Assembly: GCF_000429925.1 (NCBI RefSeq)
Contig: NZ_AUCU01000004.1
Coordinates: 1-64,000, forward strand
Direction: 5' to 3'
DNA length: 64,000 bases
From: Desulfatirhabdium butyrativorans DSM 18734
GTDB taxonomy: Bacteria > Desulfobacterota > Desulfobacteria > Desulfobacterales > Desulfatirhabdiaceae
Shown one piece after another: positions 1 to 7,837 of this stretch. The notes under the pieces were generated by a model that did no database searches, was not told where the DNA came from, and saw only the letters and a list, made by a program, of their open reading frames with translations. The position numbers were made by a program, and so were the translations under genes. Each line of letters starts with the position of its first letter. Positions within the stretch are counted from its first letter, which is position 1.

Positions 1-169
1 AATAGTCTTTCAGCTCCTGTTCCGTAATTTGCAAAGGATCTTTGTTGATGTATTCGAGGAGTTGACGAACGGATCTGGCATAACTTTCCTGGGTTTTGTC
101 ACCCTTACCAGCCAGTTGCAAAACATTGATGGTTTTGGTGTACCAGGGTGTCTGAAGCGTGTGTGACAT
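1..169 (-). CDS. Tyrosine recombinase/integrase, N-terminal fragment (runs off window)
   Basis: Only the first 56 codons are in the window. The start is ATG at 169-167, preceded on the minus strand by a clear GGAGAG ribosome binding site. The peptide reads through GDKTQESYARSVRQLLEY and KDPLQITEQELKDY, which matches the SAM-like core-binding domain found at the N-terminus of tyrosine recombinases of the integron/phage integrase type. The catalytic domain lies beyond base 1, so activity cannot be judged. An inverted repeat covers its ribosome binding site and start codon. It is divergent from the acyl-CoA gene cluster. The family call rests on the short N-terminal pattern only. Confidence 0.6.
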   Translation of the reverse strand, partial: MSHTLQTPWYTKTINVLQLAGKGDKTQESYARSVRQLLEYINKDPLQITEQELKDY

Positions 170-220
170 GATATCTCTCCTTTTTTTATGGTTATGGAAA
201 ACCCTGAGGAGAGATATCAT
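168..220. repeat. 14-bp perfect inverted repeat over integrase start
   Basis: Bases 168-181 (ATGATATCTCTCCT) and 207-220 (AGGAGAGATATCAT) are perfect reverse complements separated by 25 bases. The left arm contains the integrase ribosome binding site and part of its start codon. The pair could form an mRNA hairpin, bind a repressor or the recombinase, or mark an element end. Confidence 0.75.
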
Positions 221-347
221 TTTTCCATCGCAAATGGTATTGCAGATTAAAAATGACCAGGCGTGAAGCCTGTCAGAATTTAAAGCACCGGCCTCGGAGT
301 ACGGGAACTGCCGCAAAGCGGCTTACTTGAACAACAGGAGGTAGATG

Positions 348-2477
348 ATGGCGTTAAACCTGGAAGCTGTCGGAAAACCGATCGGACCGGTCGATAAGAG
401 CTACACCTGGAAAGATGTGGTGCTCTACTCGCTGGGCGTCGGTGCGGGGTTTTCCGAACTCGACTACTGTTACGAAAAACGTCTCAAGGTCCTGCCCAGC
501 TTTTCCATTGCCGCAATCTTCGATTTTCTCGCCCATATCGGCGCTACATCCAATGTCAATCTCGCCGGAATTCTGCACGGCGAGCAAAGCCTCGTCTTTC
601 ACAATCCGATCCCCCCGGAAGGTACGCTGAGCACCAAGGGCCGAATCGTCAAATACTATGACAAGGGGCCTGGCAAGGGAGCTCTGGTCATCGGGGAAAG
701 CGACACCTATCACTCGAACGGCAAGAAACTGTTCACCAGTGTCATCACCATTTTCGCTCGCCTCGACGGTGGGTTCGGCGGCGAGAACGCTCCGAAGAAG
801 GAATTCGTCTTTCCGGATCGAGAGCCCGATATCGTGGTGGACGACAGCCCCAGTGTCAATCAACCGCTTCTCTACCGGCTTTCCGGTGATATCTTCGATC
901 TGCACGTCGATCCGGAATTCGCCAAAATGGCCGGATTCGAAAAGCCCATCATGCACGGGCTGTGCACCCATGGATTTGCCTGCCGCGCCCTGGTCAACGC
1001 TCTCATTCCCGGCATGCCCGAAAAAGCTCGGCGTATGGATTGCCGTTTCACCAAAACCCTCTATCCTGGAACGCCTATTCGGACGCTCATTTGGAAAGTC
1101 GATGAAGGAAAGGCCTTGTGGAAAACGCTGAATGCGGAAACGGGAGATGTGGTCATCGATCACGGTGTCTTCGAATATGGGGATCCGGTGCGGGAACGGC
1201 TGGATTTTTCAGGGCAGGTGGCCGTGGTGACGGGGGCGGGCGCCGGTCTGGGACGCGTCTACGCGCTGGAGCTTGCCAAACGGGGTGCCAAGGTGGTGGT
1301 GAACGATCTTGGTGCGGCACGAGACGGAACGGGACCGGCATCGAGTTCGGCCGCCGATCGGGTGGTGGATGAAATTCGGGCCGCCGGTGGCGAGGCCGTT
1401 GCCGACTACAACAATGTCGCCACCCGGGAAGGGGGGGAAGCCATCATCCGAAGCGCGCTCGATGCCTTTGGAACGGTGGATATTCTGATCAACAACGCCG
1501 GTATCCTTCGGGACAAGAGCATGGTCAAGATGGAGCCCGAAACCTGGAAGGCGGTCATCGACGTTCACTTGAACGGGGCCTACCATGTGACCCGACCGGC
1601 CTTCAAAGTGATGAAGGAGAAGGGCTACGGACGGATCGTGATGACCACATCGGCCGCAGGGCTTTACGGGAATTTCGGTCAAACGAACTATGCCTCCGCA
1701 AAGATGGGCTTGGTCGGCTTCATGAACACCCTGAAGCTCGAAGGCGAAAAATACGGCATCCGGGTGAATACGGTGGCGCCATTGGCCGCTTCCCGCTTGA
1801 CCGAAGATGTGACACCTCCGGAGCTTTTCGTTCGGATGAAGCCGGAATACGTCGCACCGATCGTTCTGGTGCTATGCTCGAAGCAATGTCCGGTGAACGG
1901 CCGCATCTACAATGCCGGGATGGGGTTCTACAACCGGGCGGCCATCTGGACGGGGACGGGGGTTGTCCTGGGAAAAGGGAGTGTGCCGAGTGTCGAAGAG
2001 ATTCGGGATCGCATGCAGGCGATCGCATCGCTCAAAGGGGCAAAGGTCTACCATCAGTTGAACGAACAGGTGGCGGACGTTTACGCCGCAGTTCTCAATC
2101 CGAAGGATGTCGTGGATGCCTCGACGGAAGAGGAGAGCGGATCTGCATTCACCTCTGCGAAAGCCGTGTTCGACGCCATGCCGGGAGCTTTCCGGGCGGA
2201 TGCGGCCAAAGGCATCGATGTGGTCTTTCAATATCGGATTTCCGGAGATGGGGGAGGTGATTGGTTCTGTGCGGTGAAGGACGGGCAGTGCCAGGTAGCC
2301 GCCGGACTTTACGAAAAGCCGACATGCACCTTTCTCATGGCTTCCGGAGATTTCCTGGATATGATGAACGGAAAGCTTTCGCCCATGCAGGCTTACACCG
2401 GCGGGAAACTTCGGATCGAAGGCGAGATCATGAAATCCCAGTTGATCGAGAAGTTGTTCCGGATCGATCGGAAATAG
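348..2477 (+). CDS. Trifunctional MaoC hydratase - SDR dehydrogenase - SCP2 protein (MFE-2-like, permuted order)
   Basis: This 709-residue protein has three parts. Residues about 1-280 form a MaoC/2-enoyl-CoA hydratase 2 double hot-dog, with the hydratase-2 signature RLSGDIFDLHVDPEF (D181 and H186 in the catalytic spacing) followed by KPIMHGLCTHGF. Residues about 285-590 form a short-chain dehydrogenase with cofactor loop TGAGAGLG (295-302), NNAG and a catalytic S435-Y448-K452 set. Residues about 600-709 are an SCP2 sterol-carrier domain. The parts predict hydration and (3R)-hydroxyacyl-CoA oxidation. Eukaryotic MFE-2 has the order SDR-hydratase-SCP2, so this order is permuted. The usual Asn-Pro of the GDxNPLH motif is Phe-Asp here. 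ATG 348 was chosen over 345 because AGGAGG at 336-341 is better spaced from it. It is first in a cluster with thiolase, acyl-CoA dehydrogenase and dienoyl-CoA reductase genes. Confidence 0.85.
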   Translation: MALNLEAVGKPIGPVDKSYTWKDVVLYSLGVGAGFSELDYCYEKRLKVLPSFSIAAIFDFLAHIGATSNVNLAGILHGEQSLVFHNPIPPEGTLSTKGRIVKYYDKGPGKGALVIGESDTYHSNGKKLFTSVITIFARLDGGFGGENAPKKEFVFPDREPDIVVDDSPSVNQPLLYRLSGDIFDLHVDPEFAKMAGFEKPIMHGLCTHGFACRALVNALIPGMPEKARRMDCRFTKTLYPGTPIRTLIWKVDEGKALWKTLNAETGDVVIDHGVFEYGDPVRERLDFSGQVAVVTGAGAGLGRVYALELAKRGAKVVVNDLGAARDGTGPASSSAADRVVDEIRAAGGEAVADYNNVATREGGEAIIRSALDAFGTVDILINNAGILRDKSMVKMEPETWKAVIDVHLNGAYHVTRPAFKVMKEKGYGRIVMTTSAAGLYGNFGQTNYASAKMGLVGFMNTLKLEGEKYGIRVNTVAPLAASRLTEDVTPPELFVRMKPEYVAPIVLVLCSKQCPVNGRIYNAGMGFYNRAAIWTGTGVVLGKGSVPSVEEIRDRMQAIASLKGAKVYHQLNEQVADVYAAVLNPKDVVDASTEEESGSAFTSAKAVFDAMPGAFRADAAKGIDVVFQYRISGDGGGDWFCAVKDGQCQVAAGLYEKPTCTFLMASGDFLDMMNGKLSPMQAYTGGKLRIEGEIMKSQLIEKLFRIDRK

Positions 2478-2785
2478 GCGATGGGCGATGGGCGATAGGC
2501 GATAGGCGATAGGCGATAGGCTATAGGCTATAGGCGATGGGTGATGGGTGATGGGTGATGGGTGATGGGTGATGGGCGGGAGGTAGGTTGAAAGATAGGT
2601 GAAGGATGAAAGAGGGGTAGGGGGAAAAGTTTGAAGAATTGGAAAAGGTTGGACATATCGCCGATACCATCGACCGGCTTTCAACCGCTTTTCTTCTGAC
2701 TCCTGACTCCTGACTCCTGACTTCTGACTTCTGCCCCCGATTTTCGCCATTTACATCGAATGACTCTACAGGGAGGACCATCGAA
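2478..2785. repeat. Intergenic tandem heptamer arrays (GGCGATA/GGTGATG and ACTCCTG types)
   Basis: This 308-base gap starts with about 14 tandem 7-base units (variants of AGGCGAT and GGGTGAT) at roughly 2475-2580. A second array of ACTCCTG/ACTTCTG units lies at about 2697-2738. The gap ends with the ribosome binding site GGGAGGA of the next gene. No coding potential is evident. Confidence 0.85.
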
Positions 2786-5152
2786 ATGATTGGTATCACA
2801 TCCTTTGGCGCATATATTCCCCGATTGCGATTAAGCCGCATGGCCGTCTATCAGGCCATGGGATGGTTTGCACCGGCCCTTGCTCTGGCGGCTCAGGGCG
2901 AGCGCTCCATGTGCAACTGGGACGAAGACAGCCTGACGATGGCTGTGGCAGCCAGCCGAGACTGCTTGAAAGGCATCGATAAAAAGGCACTGGATGCCGT
3001 CTATCTGGCATCCACCACCCTGCCGTTTGCAGACCGTCAGAACGCGGGTGTCGTGGCTGCAGCCCTGCATCTGGGTCCCCAAGTTCTGACGGCCGATATC
3101 ACCTCCTGCCAGCGGGCTGCGACGACAGCGCTGATTACGGCTCTGGATGCCGTTCAGGGGGGATCGAAGCACGCCGTTCTCGTTACCGCATCGGACAAGC
3201 GGGAGACGAAGGCCGCCTATTTTTATGAGCTGTGGTTCGGAGACGGAGCCGCAGCTGTCTGTGTCGGCGATGAGAACGTCATCGCGGAATTCAAAGGGTC
3301 CTATTCCGTTTCCCGGGATTTTGTGGATCACTACCGGGGTGCCCTCAATCCGTACGATTATACCTGGGAAGAACGATGGGCCAGGGACGAAGGCTATGCG
3401 AAGATCATTCCGGAGGCGGTGAACGGTCTGATGCAGAAGCTCGGCATTACGATGAACGATGTGGACAAGCTGGCCTTTCCGTGTCTGTTCAAGGCGGAGC
3501 ATCGGAACATCGCCAAAATGCTGGGGGCATCCCCCGAAAAAGTGGTCGACACCCTCTTCGATGTCTGCGGAGAAACCGGCTGCGCCCATAGCCTGATGAT
3601 GCTGGTATCGGCCCTGGAAAACGCCAGGCCCGGTGATCGGATTCTGGTTGCCGGTTTCGGGCAGGGATGCGATGCCCTGTACTTTCAGGTGACGGAAGCC
3701 ATCACGAAGCTGCCTCGAAGAAACGGGGTGAGTGGATCGCTTGCTCAGAAGAAGACCACAGACAACTACCTGAAGTTTCTGAAGTTCCGCAACCTCATCC
3801 AGACCGAGATGGGAATCCGGGCAGAGGCGCCGACCCAAACGGCCATGACGACCCTGTATCGGAAAAACGACATGATTCTCGGCCTTGTGGGCGGGAAATG
3901 CCGGGAGTGTGGAACGCCGCAGTTCCCGAAAATGGACGTCTGTGTCAATCCCGAATGCCGGGCCGTGCATACCCAGGAAGATTATGAATTCGCCGATGTT
4001 CCGGCAACCATCAAGACGTTTACCGGCGACCTGTTGGCGGTGTCGGTCGATCCGCCCGCCAAATACGGCATGATCCAGTTCGAAGGCGGTGGACGGTTCA
4101 TGGCCGATTTTACGGATTGTGAGCTCGAGGAGCTTCAGGTCGGTCTGCCGATGGTGATGACCTTCCGCAAACGAAGCGAGGACAAGACCCGGGGGTTCGT
4201 GAACTATTTCTGGAAGGCCATGCCGGCCCCCGGGGCGGCCGAGATGATGAACCGCATTTCCTTTGCCGGTCGGGTGGCCGTCATCACCGGAGCCGGTGCC
4301 GGACTTGGGAGGGCCTATGCGCTCGAGCTCGCCCGTCGAGGCGCCAAAATCGTGGTGAACGATCTCGGATGTACCCGGGATGGGTCCGGTGTCGAAAGCA
4401 ACTCTGCCGCCCAGCGGGTGGTCGATGAGATCCGGGCATTGGGAGGGGAGGCCGTCGCGAACACCGATTCGGTCACCACCCCGGAAGGGGGACAGAACAT
4501 CGTGCAGGCCGCCATCGATGCCTTCGGCCGTGTGGATATTCTGATCGCCAATGCAGGGATCCTGCGAGACAAGTCCTTCGTCAACATGGAACCCGAGAAC
4601 TGGTACGCCGTGCAGGATGTTCATCTGAACGGTGCCTATCATGTGGTGCGCCCGGCATTTGCGGCCATGAAAGAGCAGGGATTCGGTCGGATCATTCTGA
4701 CGACATCCTCGGCCGGACTCTATGGAAACTTCGGACAGACGAACTATTCGTCCGCCAAGATGGCCCTGGTGGGTTTGATGAACGCCCTCAAACTCGAAGG
4801 CATGAAATACGGCATTCAGGTCAACACGGTGGTTCCGATCGCAGCCTCCCGTCTGACGGAAGATGTCATGCCTCCCGACATTCTCGAACGCTCCAAACCC
4901 GAGTATGTCGCTTCCCTCGTCACCTATCTCGTCAGCGATGCATGTACGGAAAACGGCCGTATCTTTACAGCCGGCATGGGGCATTACAGCCGGGCGGCTG
5001 TCGTCACCGGAAAGGGAAGCGCCCTGACACGGGACGGGGAGCCGGTGGAACCCGAAACGATTCTCGAGCATTGGGATGAAATCGACGGCCTGGAAGGCGC
5101 AAAGGAGGAGGGCAGCCTGACCGAGGCGTTGATGGCGATGATGCAGGCGTGA
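2786..5152 (+). CDS. HMG-CoA synthase-like / DUF35 zinc-OB / SDR fusion protein
   Basis: This 788-residue protein has three regions. Residues 1-310 resemble the thiolase-fold HMG-CoA synthase family, with a candidate nucleophile Cys108 in TSCQRAATTAL and GFGQGCDALYF near the end. Residues about 325-480 are a DUF35-type rubredoxin-like zinc ribbon (C372, C375, C386, C391) plus OB fold, the partner module of many thiolase-like enzymes. Residues about 492-720 are an SDR with TGAGAGLG (501-508) and Y654/K658. HMGCS-like plus DUF35 pairs include the BbsAB thiolase of anaerobic toluene degradation and archaeal HMG-CoA synthase complexes, so acyl-CoA condensation or cleavage is likely; the substrate is unknown. 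The usual FHxP histidine motif of HMG-CoA synthase is not obvious. The SDR is very like that of the preceding gene, which suggests duplication and domain shuffling. GGGAGGA precedes the ATG. Confidence 0.8.
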   Translation: MIGITSFGAYIPRLRLSRMAVYQAMGWFAPALALAAQGERSMCNWDEDSLTMAVAASRDCLKGIDKKALDAVYLASTTLPFADRQNAGVVAAALHLGPQVLTADITSCQRAATTALITALDAVQGGSKHAVLVTASDKRETKAAYFYELWFGDGAAAVCVGDENVIAEFKGSYSVSRDFVDHYRGALNPYDYTWEERWARDEGYAKIIPEAVNGLMQKLGITMNDVDKLAFPCLFKAEHRNIAKMLGASPEKVVDTLFDVCGETGCAHSLMMLVSALENARPGDRILVAGFGQGCDALYFQVTEAITKLPRRNGVSGSLAQKKTTDNYLKFLKFRNLIQTEMGIRAEAPTQTAMTTLYRKNDMILGLVGGKCRECGTPQFPKMDVCVNPECRAVHTQEDYEFADVPATIKTFTGDLLAVSVDPPAKYGMIQFEGGGRFMADFTDCELEELQVGLPMVMTFRKRSEDKTRGFVNYFWKAMPAPGAAEMMNRISFAGRVAVITGAGAGLGRAYALELARRGAKIVVNDLGCTRDGSGVESNSAAQRVVDEIRALGGEAVANTDSVTTPEGGQNIVQAAIDAFGRVDILIANAGILRDKSFVNMEPENWYAVQDVHLNGAYHVVRPAFAAMKEQGFGRIILTTSSAGLYGNFGQTNYSSAKMALVGLMNALKLEGMKYGIQVNTVVPIAASRLTEDVMPPDILERSKPEYVASLVTYLVSDACTENGRIFTAGMGHYSRAAVVTGKGSALTRDGEPVEPETILEHWDEIDGLEGAKEEGSLTEALMAMMQA

Positions 5153-5357
5153 ACCGGAAAAGAGTCAGCAGTGGACAGTCGGCAGTGGGCGGTGGGCGGT
5201 GGGCAGTATGGCCCGTCACTTTAACGACGTTCATGAAGGAACACCGGAATTTCACCTACGGGGGTGGCGAAAGCCCTTCGCCATGGAAATGTATCCTTCT
5301 GACTTCTGACTTCTGGCTCCTGACTTCTGATTTCTGTTTTCTCAAGGAGAACAAGCA
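5153..5357. repeat. Intergenic heptamer repeats (CAGTGGG and ACTTCTG types)
   Basis: Variants of GTCGGCAGTGGGC are tandemly repeated at about 5163-5213. CTTCTGACTTCTG-type units occur at about 5297-5338. The segment separates two genes of one cluster and ends in the ribosome binding site AAGGAGAA of the thiolase gene. Confidence 0.8.
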
Positions 5358-6566
5358 ATGGCTTCTGGCATACGCGATAAAGTGGCGATTTTGGGTATGG
5401 GATGCACCCGCTTCGGCGAGCGTTGGAACATGGGTGTGGAAGAATTGATGATCGAAGCCTTTCAGGAATGCCTGACGGATGCCGGCATCGAACGAAACGA
5501 CATCCAGGCGGCATGGTTTGGGACCTGCATGGAGGAGATCGGTATCGGAAAGAGTGCCATCGGACCGGCCGCAGCACTGAAACTGCCGTTTATTCCGATC
5601 ACCCGGGTGGAAAATTTTTGCGCTACCGGTACGGAAGCGTTTCGGGGAGCCTGTTATGCCGTTGCCGCTGGAGCATGCGATATCGCTCTTGCCATCGGTG
5701 TCGAAAAATTAAAAGACACCGGTTACGGGGGGCTTCCCAATTTCGGGTCCAATGCCGGAACCCTCAACTGGCAGTGGTGGCCGAACCTGACAGCGCCCGG
5801 CTCCTTTGCTCAGTTGGCTTCGGCCTATGCGGCCAAGCATCGGATCAAGGATCAGGACCTGAAGCGAGCTATGGCGCATGTTTCCGTGAAGAGCCATGCC
5901 AACGGCGCGCTCAACCCCAAGGCCCATCTGCGCAAACCCATCACCGAAGATCAATGCATTTCCTGTCCGATGATCGCCTCTCCTCTCGGACTCTACGATT
6001 GCTGCGGCGTCAGCGATGGAGCGGCATGCGCCATCGTGACCACACCGGAGATCGCCAAACGTTTCGGAAAAAAGGACATCGTCTCCGTCAAAGCCCTGCA
6101 GCTTGCCTTGAGCAGCGGTGAGGAAATGGGATTCAACCAGTGGGATGGCGACCATTTCATGACGACTTCCCGCTGCAGCATTAAAGCCTATGCCGAGGCG
6201 GGCATCACCAATCCCCGGGAGGAGATCAGCATGATGGAAGTGCATGACTGCTTTTCCATCACGGAACTGGTGACCATGGAGGATTTGCACATTTCGGAAC
6301 GGGGCAGGGCGGTGTTCGATATTCTGGACGGATTTTACGATAGGGATGGAAAAGTGCCCTGCCAGGTGGACGGCGGACTCAAATGCTTCGGTCATCCGAT
6401 CGGGGCATCCGGAATTCGGATGCTGTACGAAATGTATCTGCAGCTTCTGGGCAGGGCCGACAAGCGGCAATTGCCCAATCCGAGATTCGGCCTGACGCAC
6501 AACCTGGGCGGTTTCCCCTTCCAGAATGTCTGCAGTATCGCCATCATCGGTCGGTATGAATGCTGA
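5358..6566 (+). CDS. Thiolase family protein (SCP-x-type acetyl-CoA acyltransferase)
   Basis: This is a 402-residue thiolase of the SCP-x/lipid-transfer type, probably cleaving or forming a 3-ketoacyl-CoA. The nucleophilic Cys88 lies in VENFCATGTEAFRG, the EVHDCFS motif is present, and the catalytic His346 lies in CFGHPIGASG. The usual C-terminal CxG loop is replaced by HNLGGFPFQN, as in SCP-x-type thiolases. It follows the HMGCS-like/DUF35/SDR fusion, and DUF35 modules often associate with this thiolase class, so the two products may form a complex. The start has AAGGAG at good spacing. Full length for the family. Confidence 0.85.
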   Translation: MASGIRDKVAILGMGCTRFGERWNMGVEELMIEAFQECLTDAGIERNDIQAAWFGTCMEEIGIGKSAIGPAAALKLPFIPITRVENFCATGTEAFRGACYAVAAGACDIALAIGVEKLKDTGYGGLPNFGSNAGTLNWQWWPNLTAPGSFAQLASAYAAKHRIKDQDLKRAMAHVSVKSHANGALNPKAHLRKPITEDQCISCPMIASPLGLYDCCGVSDGAACAIVTTPEIAKRFGKKDIVSVKALQLALSSGEEMGFNQWDGDHFMTTSRCSIKAYAEAGITNPREEISMMEVHDCFSITELVTMEDLHISERGRAVFDILDGFYDRDGKVPCQVDGGLKCFGHPIGASGIRMLYEMYLQLLGRADKRQLPNPRFGLTHNLGGFPFQNVCSIAIIGRYEC

Positions 6567-6721
6567 CGAAGAAACCGGGCGCGGATCTTCCGTCATGGTG
6601 CTTCGGTAGGTTCTGAATCCCGGCTCGCGCCGGTGGAATGGATCGAGGCGGTGTGCTTGGGATGCACGACGCATCCTGGACTTTTTTAATGAACTCTCAC
6701 ACAAAGCCAGTGGGATGCAAG

Positions 6722-6745
6722 GGGGGAGAGGCACCTCTCTCCCCC
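6722..6745 (+). terminator. GC-rich hairpin between thiolase and Rpn genes
   Basis: GGGGGAGAG (6722-6730) pairs with CTCTCCCCC (6737-6745). No strong U-run follows, so termination is only possible. It lies about 155 bases after the thiolase stop and just before the 3' end of the convergent nuclease gene. The rest of 6567-6812 shows no gene. Confidence 0.35.
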
Positions 6746-6812
6746 TATTTAGGCACGGCAAGAACGAACATCGGAGGGAAAACGACTTTTTGCGAAGTCG
6801 CCCTGTTGTCGA

Positions 6813-7730
6813 TTATTGCAGGGCACGGTCCAAGTCCTGTCGAAACGATTCGAGGGAAGGGGTCTTCAGGGCAATCCGATGCAAGGTTTTCAGAACGAAC
6901 ACGTTGTCGATGCGATCGATATCCTTGAGAAAAGAAACAGGAACCTCATCGAACCGTTGTACAAGGATATCGATCAAGGCTTCTTTCGATGCGGTCAGTA
7001 AGCCTTGCTGGATTCCTTGTTGAATACCTTGTTGAATACCTTGCTGCATGCCTTGCTGAATACCTTGCTGCATGCCTTGCTGAAACCCTTCTTGTTTGAT
7101 GATGTCGTATGCAGCAGACTCAACCATGATATCCCTCCTTCGAGATAAGATTTCCAATGGCAATCTGTCGGAAACCAGACCGGCCAAAATTGTCATGGAT
7201 GTGAGCATGTCCGCCTTGGTAGGTCTTGGAATGGGTTCATCATAGATCATCCGTTCGACCTGTGGTGTCAATTCCGGCCCGTGTTTGAGCAAAGGGACAA
7301 AGGGAAGCAAACAGTGAGGCCACTGTTCGACGGCTACTCGAGCATCCATTTCCGAGAAACGAACCAGGCGATATCGAAAAGAAACTTCCTTGTCCTCATA
7401 ACAGTCAGTGGCGCGGGCATCCGGTTTTAGCAATAAGATGGCACTGATGACAGGGAGATTTTTCGAGATGAGGTGTCGGATACGGTAATCCAGAAGATGC
7501 AGGGGCACATGCGGATGCCACTGGGTTTGGATTTCGAGGATGACGATCAGTTGCTGACCGGTGGAATCGGTGACCAGCATCGGGAAATCGCTCCGCTTTA
7601 CGCTGACGGTTTCCTGGGGCAAATTTTCAATCAACGTCGATTGATCGACGTCCAGGTGCAGGAAGCAGCGTAGAATTTGATCCCTGCAGGTATCGATGAG
7701 GACCTTGGCAGCAACGTCGTAATGGTGCAT
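6813..7730 (-). CDS. Rpn-family recombination-promoting nuclease / transposase-like PD-(D/E)XK protein
   Basis: About 305 residues from ATG at 7730, which has GGGGAGG just upstream; a longer in-frame start at 7796 lacks this. The N-terminal half, including FPMLVTDSTGQQ and IVILEIQTQW, fits the PD-(D/E)XK core of Rpn/YhgA-type proteins (D, then E-x-Q). These are DNA nucleases linked to recombination and anti-phage roles. Residues about 215-245 are a glutamine-rich run of QQGM/QQGI units encoded by tandem 12-base repeats. The gene lies opposite to and between two parts of the acyl-CoA cluster, so it may be a late insertion. Rpn proteins commonly carry such a repeat before the C-terminal helices. 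Confidence 0.75.
   Translation of the reverse strand: MHHYDVAAKVLIDTCRDQILRCFLHLDVDQSTLIENLPQETVSVKRSDFPMLVTDSTGQQLIVILEIQTQWHPHVPLHLLDYRIRHLISKNLPVISAILLLKPDARATDCYEDKEVSFRYRLVRFSEMDARVAVEQWPHCLLPFVPLLKHGPELTPQVERMIYDEPIPRPTKADMLTSMTILAGLVSDRLPLEILSRRRDIMVESAAYDIIKQEGFQQGMQQGIQQGMQQGIQQGIQQGIQQGLLTASKEALIDILVQRFDEVPVSFLKDIDRIDNVFVLKTLHRIALKTPSLESFRQDLDRALQ
7003..7086 (-). repeat. Seven tandem 12-bp units inside the Rpn gene
   Basis: Seven consecutive 12-base units of the form CCTTGYTGNATN (plus-strand reading) begin at 7003, 7015, 7027, 7039, 7051, 7063 and 7075. An eighth degenerate unit follows. They encode the repeated QQG(M/I) tetrapeptide. Being in frame, copy-number change would lengthen or shorten the protein without frameshift. 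Confidence 0.9.
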
Positions 7731-7837
7731 GATGCCTCCCCGGGTGTGCCATATCTGCTTCTTCAAGATGATCATCATCTTATCACAAGGAACCACTCCC
7801 GAAAAACGCTATTTTTTCATGTTGGAAACGAGGAATT

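Noticed and set aside
2475-2585. Possible CRISPR array
   Set aside because: The units are 7 bases in direct tandem with no spacers and no cas genes nearby.
2831-5071. 746-codon minus-strand frame opposite the HMGCS-like fusion
   Set aside because: Antisense shadow with His/Arg/Gly-rich composition and no motif.
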